Assembly (NCBI RefSeq): GCF_001722335.1
Contig: NZ_MIHA01000016.1
Location: forward strand, 74,185-138,184
Direction of reading: 5' to 3'
From: Mycolicibacterium flavescens
Lineage (GTDB): Bacteria; Actinomycetota; Actinomycetes; Mycobacteriales; Mycobacteriaceae
DNA length: 64,000 nucleotides
Part shown: positions 62,881-64,000 of the stretch, in pieces
Position numbering within the stretch: position 1 is the first letter of the stretch
Layout: each line of letters begins with the position of its first letter
Position numbers and translations under genes: made by a program
Notes under the pieces: generated by a model
Told to the model about the DNA's origin: nothing
Databases searched by the model: none
What the model saw: the letters and a program-made list of their open reading frames with translations, nothing else

Positions 62881-63367
62881 GCAGTCCGATCTCGAGGCTG
62901 TGGCGCGGCAGCTGGGCCGCGAACCCCGCGGCGTGCTCGAGATCGCCTACCGCTGCCCCAACGGCGAACCCGGCGTGGTCAAGACCGCGCCGAAACTGCC
63001 TGACAGAACACCGTTTCCGACGCTGTACTACCTGACGCACCCGGTGCTGACCGCGGCCGCGAGCCGGCTGGAGTCCTCGGGCATGATGCGGGAGATGACC
63101 GACCGGTTGCGCGAGGATCCCGACGTGGCCCGCGCCTACCGGGCCGCGCACGAGTCCTATCTCGCCGAGCGCGACGCGATCGAGTCGTTGGGCACGACGT
63201 TCTCCGGCGGCGGCATGCCGGACCGGGTCAAGTGCCTGCACGTGCTGATCGCGCATTCGCTGGCTAAAGGCCCGGGAGTCAACCCGTTCGGCGACGAGGC
63301 GCTCGCGGCCCTGGCGCACGAGCCGGCGATGGCAGGCATCCTCGATCCGGAAAGGTGGACCGCATGA
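62873..63367 (+). CDS. DUF501 family protein
   Basis: A 164-residue protein; orthologue of Rv1025. The DUF501 pattern is seen as REPRGVLEIAYRCPNGEPGVVKTAPKLPDRTPFPTLYYLTHP and PDRVKCLHVLIAHSLAKGPGVNPFGDEAL. The GTG at 62873 lies inside the ftsB tail (8-bp overlap) and the stop overlaps ppx (ATGA), so the three genes are coupled. Function unknown; the conserved Cys/His may bind metal. Confidence 0.92.
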   Translation: MVEQSDLEAVARQLGREPRGVLEIAYRCPNGEPGVVKTAPKLPDRTPFPTLYYLTHPVLTAAASRLESSGMMREMTDRLREDPDVARAYRAAHESYLAERDAIESLGTTFSGGGMPDRVKCLHVLIAHSLAKGPGVNPFGDEALAALAHEPAMAGILDPERWTA

Positions 63368-64000
63368 GCAGGGTCGGCGCGGTGGACTGCGGAACCAACT
63401 CGATCCGGTTGCTGATCGCCGACCGGGCCGACGGCGGGCTGACCGACGTGCACCGCGAGATGCGGATCGTGCGGCTCGGCCAGGGCGTCGACGCCACCGG
63501 GCAGTTCGCGCCCGAGGCGCTGGCCCGCACCGAGGCGGCGCTGGCCGACTACGCCGACCTGATGCGTGAGCACGGCGTCGAGAAGGTGCGGATGGTGGCG
63601 ACGTCGGCGACGCGCGACGCAGGCAACCGCGACCGGTTCTTCGACATGACCGCGCGGGTGCTCGGCGCCGTGGTGCCGGGCGCGGTCGCCGAGGTGATCA
63701 CCGGGTCCGAGGAGGCCGCGCTGTCGTTCCGCGGAGCGGTCGGCGAATTGGATTCGGCGGCTGCACCTTTCGTGGTCGTCGACCTCGGCGGCGGGTCCAC
63801 CGAGGTGGTGCTGGGCCACACCGCCGAGGTGACCGCCAGCCACTCCGCCGACATCGGGTGCGTGCGGCTCACCGAGCGGTGCCTGCACTCCGACCCGCCG
63901 ACCGCGACGGAGGTCGCCGCGGCCCGCGACGTGGCGCGGCAGGGGCTGGCCGACGCGTTCCGCGCGGTGCCGGTCGAGCGGGCCCGCACCTGGGTCGGCA
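63364..64000 (+). CDS. ppx: Ppx/GppA-family exopolyphosphatase, cut by the window edge
   Basis: The first 212 codons are present. The ASKHA-fold phosphate loops are seen: AVDCGTNSIRLLIADR at the N-terminus and VVVDLGGGSTEVVLG in the middle, plus MVATSATRDAGNRDRF and ITGSEEAALSFRGAV. By position it is the orthologue of Rv1026 (Ppx2), a polyphosphate/(p)ppGpp-linked enzyme. ATGA overlap with the DUF501 gene. Confidence 0.94.
   Translation, partial: MSRVGAVDCGTNSIRLLIADRADGGLTDVHREMRIVRLGQGVDATGQFAPEALARTEAALADYADLMREHGVEKVRMVATSATRDAGNRDRFFDMTARVLGAVVPGAVAEVITGSEEAALSFRGAVGELDSAAAPFVVVDLGGGSTEVVLGHTAEVTASHSADIGCVRLTERCLHSDPPTATEVAAARDVARQGLADAFRAVPVERARTWVG

Overview
The window is chromosomal DNA from a mycobacterium, most likely a fast-growing Mycolicibacterium-type species. 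From about 12 kb to the right edge the gene order follows the Mycobacterium tuberculosis Rv0998-Rv1026 block: pat, alkB, arcA, pmt, rsmI, pabB, metG, tatD, rpfB, ksgA, ispE, pks16, pth, rplY, lpqT, prs, glmU, tRNA-Gln, tetR, mfd, mazG, lpqU, eno, ftsB, DUF501, ppx. The DNA is GC-rich, GTG starts are frequent, and many genes have a TANNNT -10 box 6-8 bases before the start codon, as leaderless mycobacterial transcripts do. MmpL, LpqN/LpqT, PE-PPE, Rpf and acyl-AMP ligase (FAAL) families all fit.

Region 1 (1-11.7 kb) is an accessory envelope-lipid or glycolipid locus. It holds an MmpL4/5-type exporter cut by the left edge, a GT4 and a GT2 glycosyltransferase, a class I methyltransferase, a DrrA-like ATPase with two Drr-type permeases, a nucleotide-sugar dehydrogenase, an exported proline-rich protein and a FadD23/26/28-type FAAL. 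UDP-sugar dehydrogenase, ATPase, both permeases and GT2 form a tightly coupled minus-strand operon. The GT4/methyltransferase part is visibly AT-richer, which suggests transfer. No polyketide synthase is visible, so the product is unknown.

Region 2 (12.2-25 kb) has the cAMP-responsive lysine acetyltransferase Pat coupled to an AroE-like dehydrogenase, a run of lipoproteins and exported proteins, AlkB, SoxR, ArcA, a decayed DUF559-type gene inside an inverted-repeat element, and pmt, rsmI and pabB.

Region 3 (25.1-29.4 kb) is a tandem duplication of a two-gene module: an FAD/NAD oxidoreductase translationally coupled to an ECF41-type sigma factor with a SnoaL-like tail. Both copies carry the same candidate promoter, TGTCAC-N17-TGTC.

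Region 4 (29.4-41 kb) holds gdhA, metG, tatD, rpfB-ksgA, a soluble Ser/Thr kinase on the opposite strand that separates ksgA from ispE, then ispE, pks16 and a DrrAB-type exporter.

Region 5 (41-47.6 kb) looks like a TetR-controlled catabolic or detoxification group: APH-like kinase, epoxide-hydrolase-like enzyme, TetR, PF10118 diiron protein, beta-barrel-like protein, then an Fe-S oxidoreductase and a cutinase. Copies of a TTACAT-N12-ATGTAA-like palindrome lie in its divergent promoters.

Region 6 (47.6-64 kb) is housekeeping: translation (pth, rplY, tRNA-Gln), PRPP and UDP-GlcNAc synthesis (prs, glmU), transcription-coupled repair (mfd), mazG, enolase, the divisome (ftsB) and ppx, cut by the right edge. 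A second DUF559-type gene, also inside inverted repeats, sits between an SDR gene and lpqT.

The most novel signals are the two inverted-repeat-bounded DUF559 cassettes, the duplicated ECF41/oxidoreductase modules with matched promoters, the TetR operator set, and the region 1 glycolipid locus.
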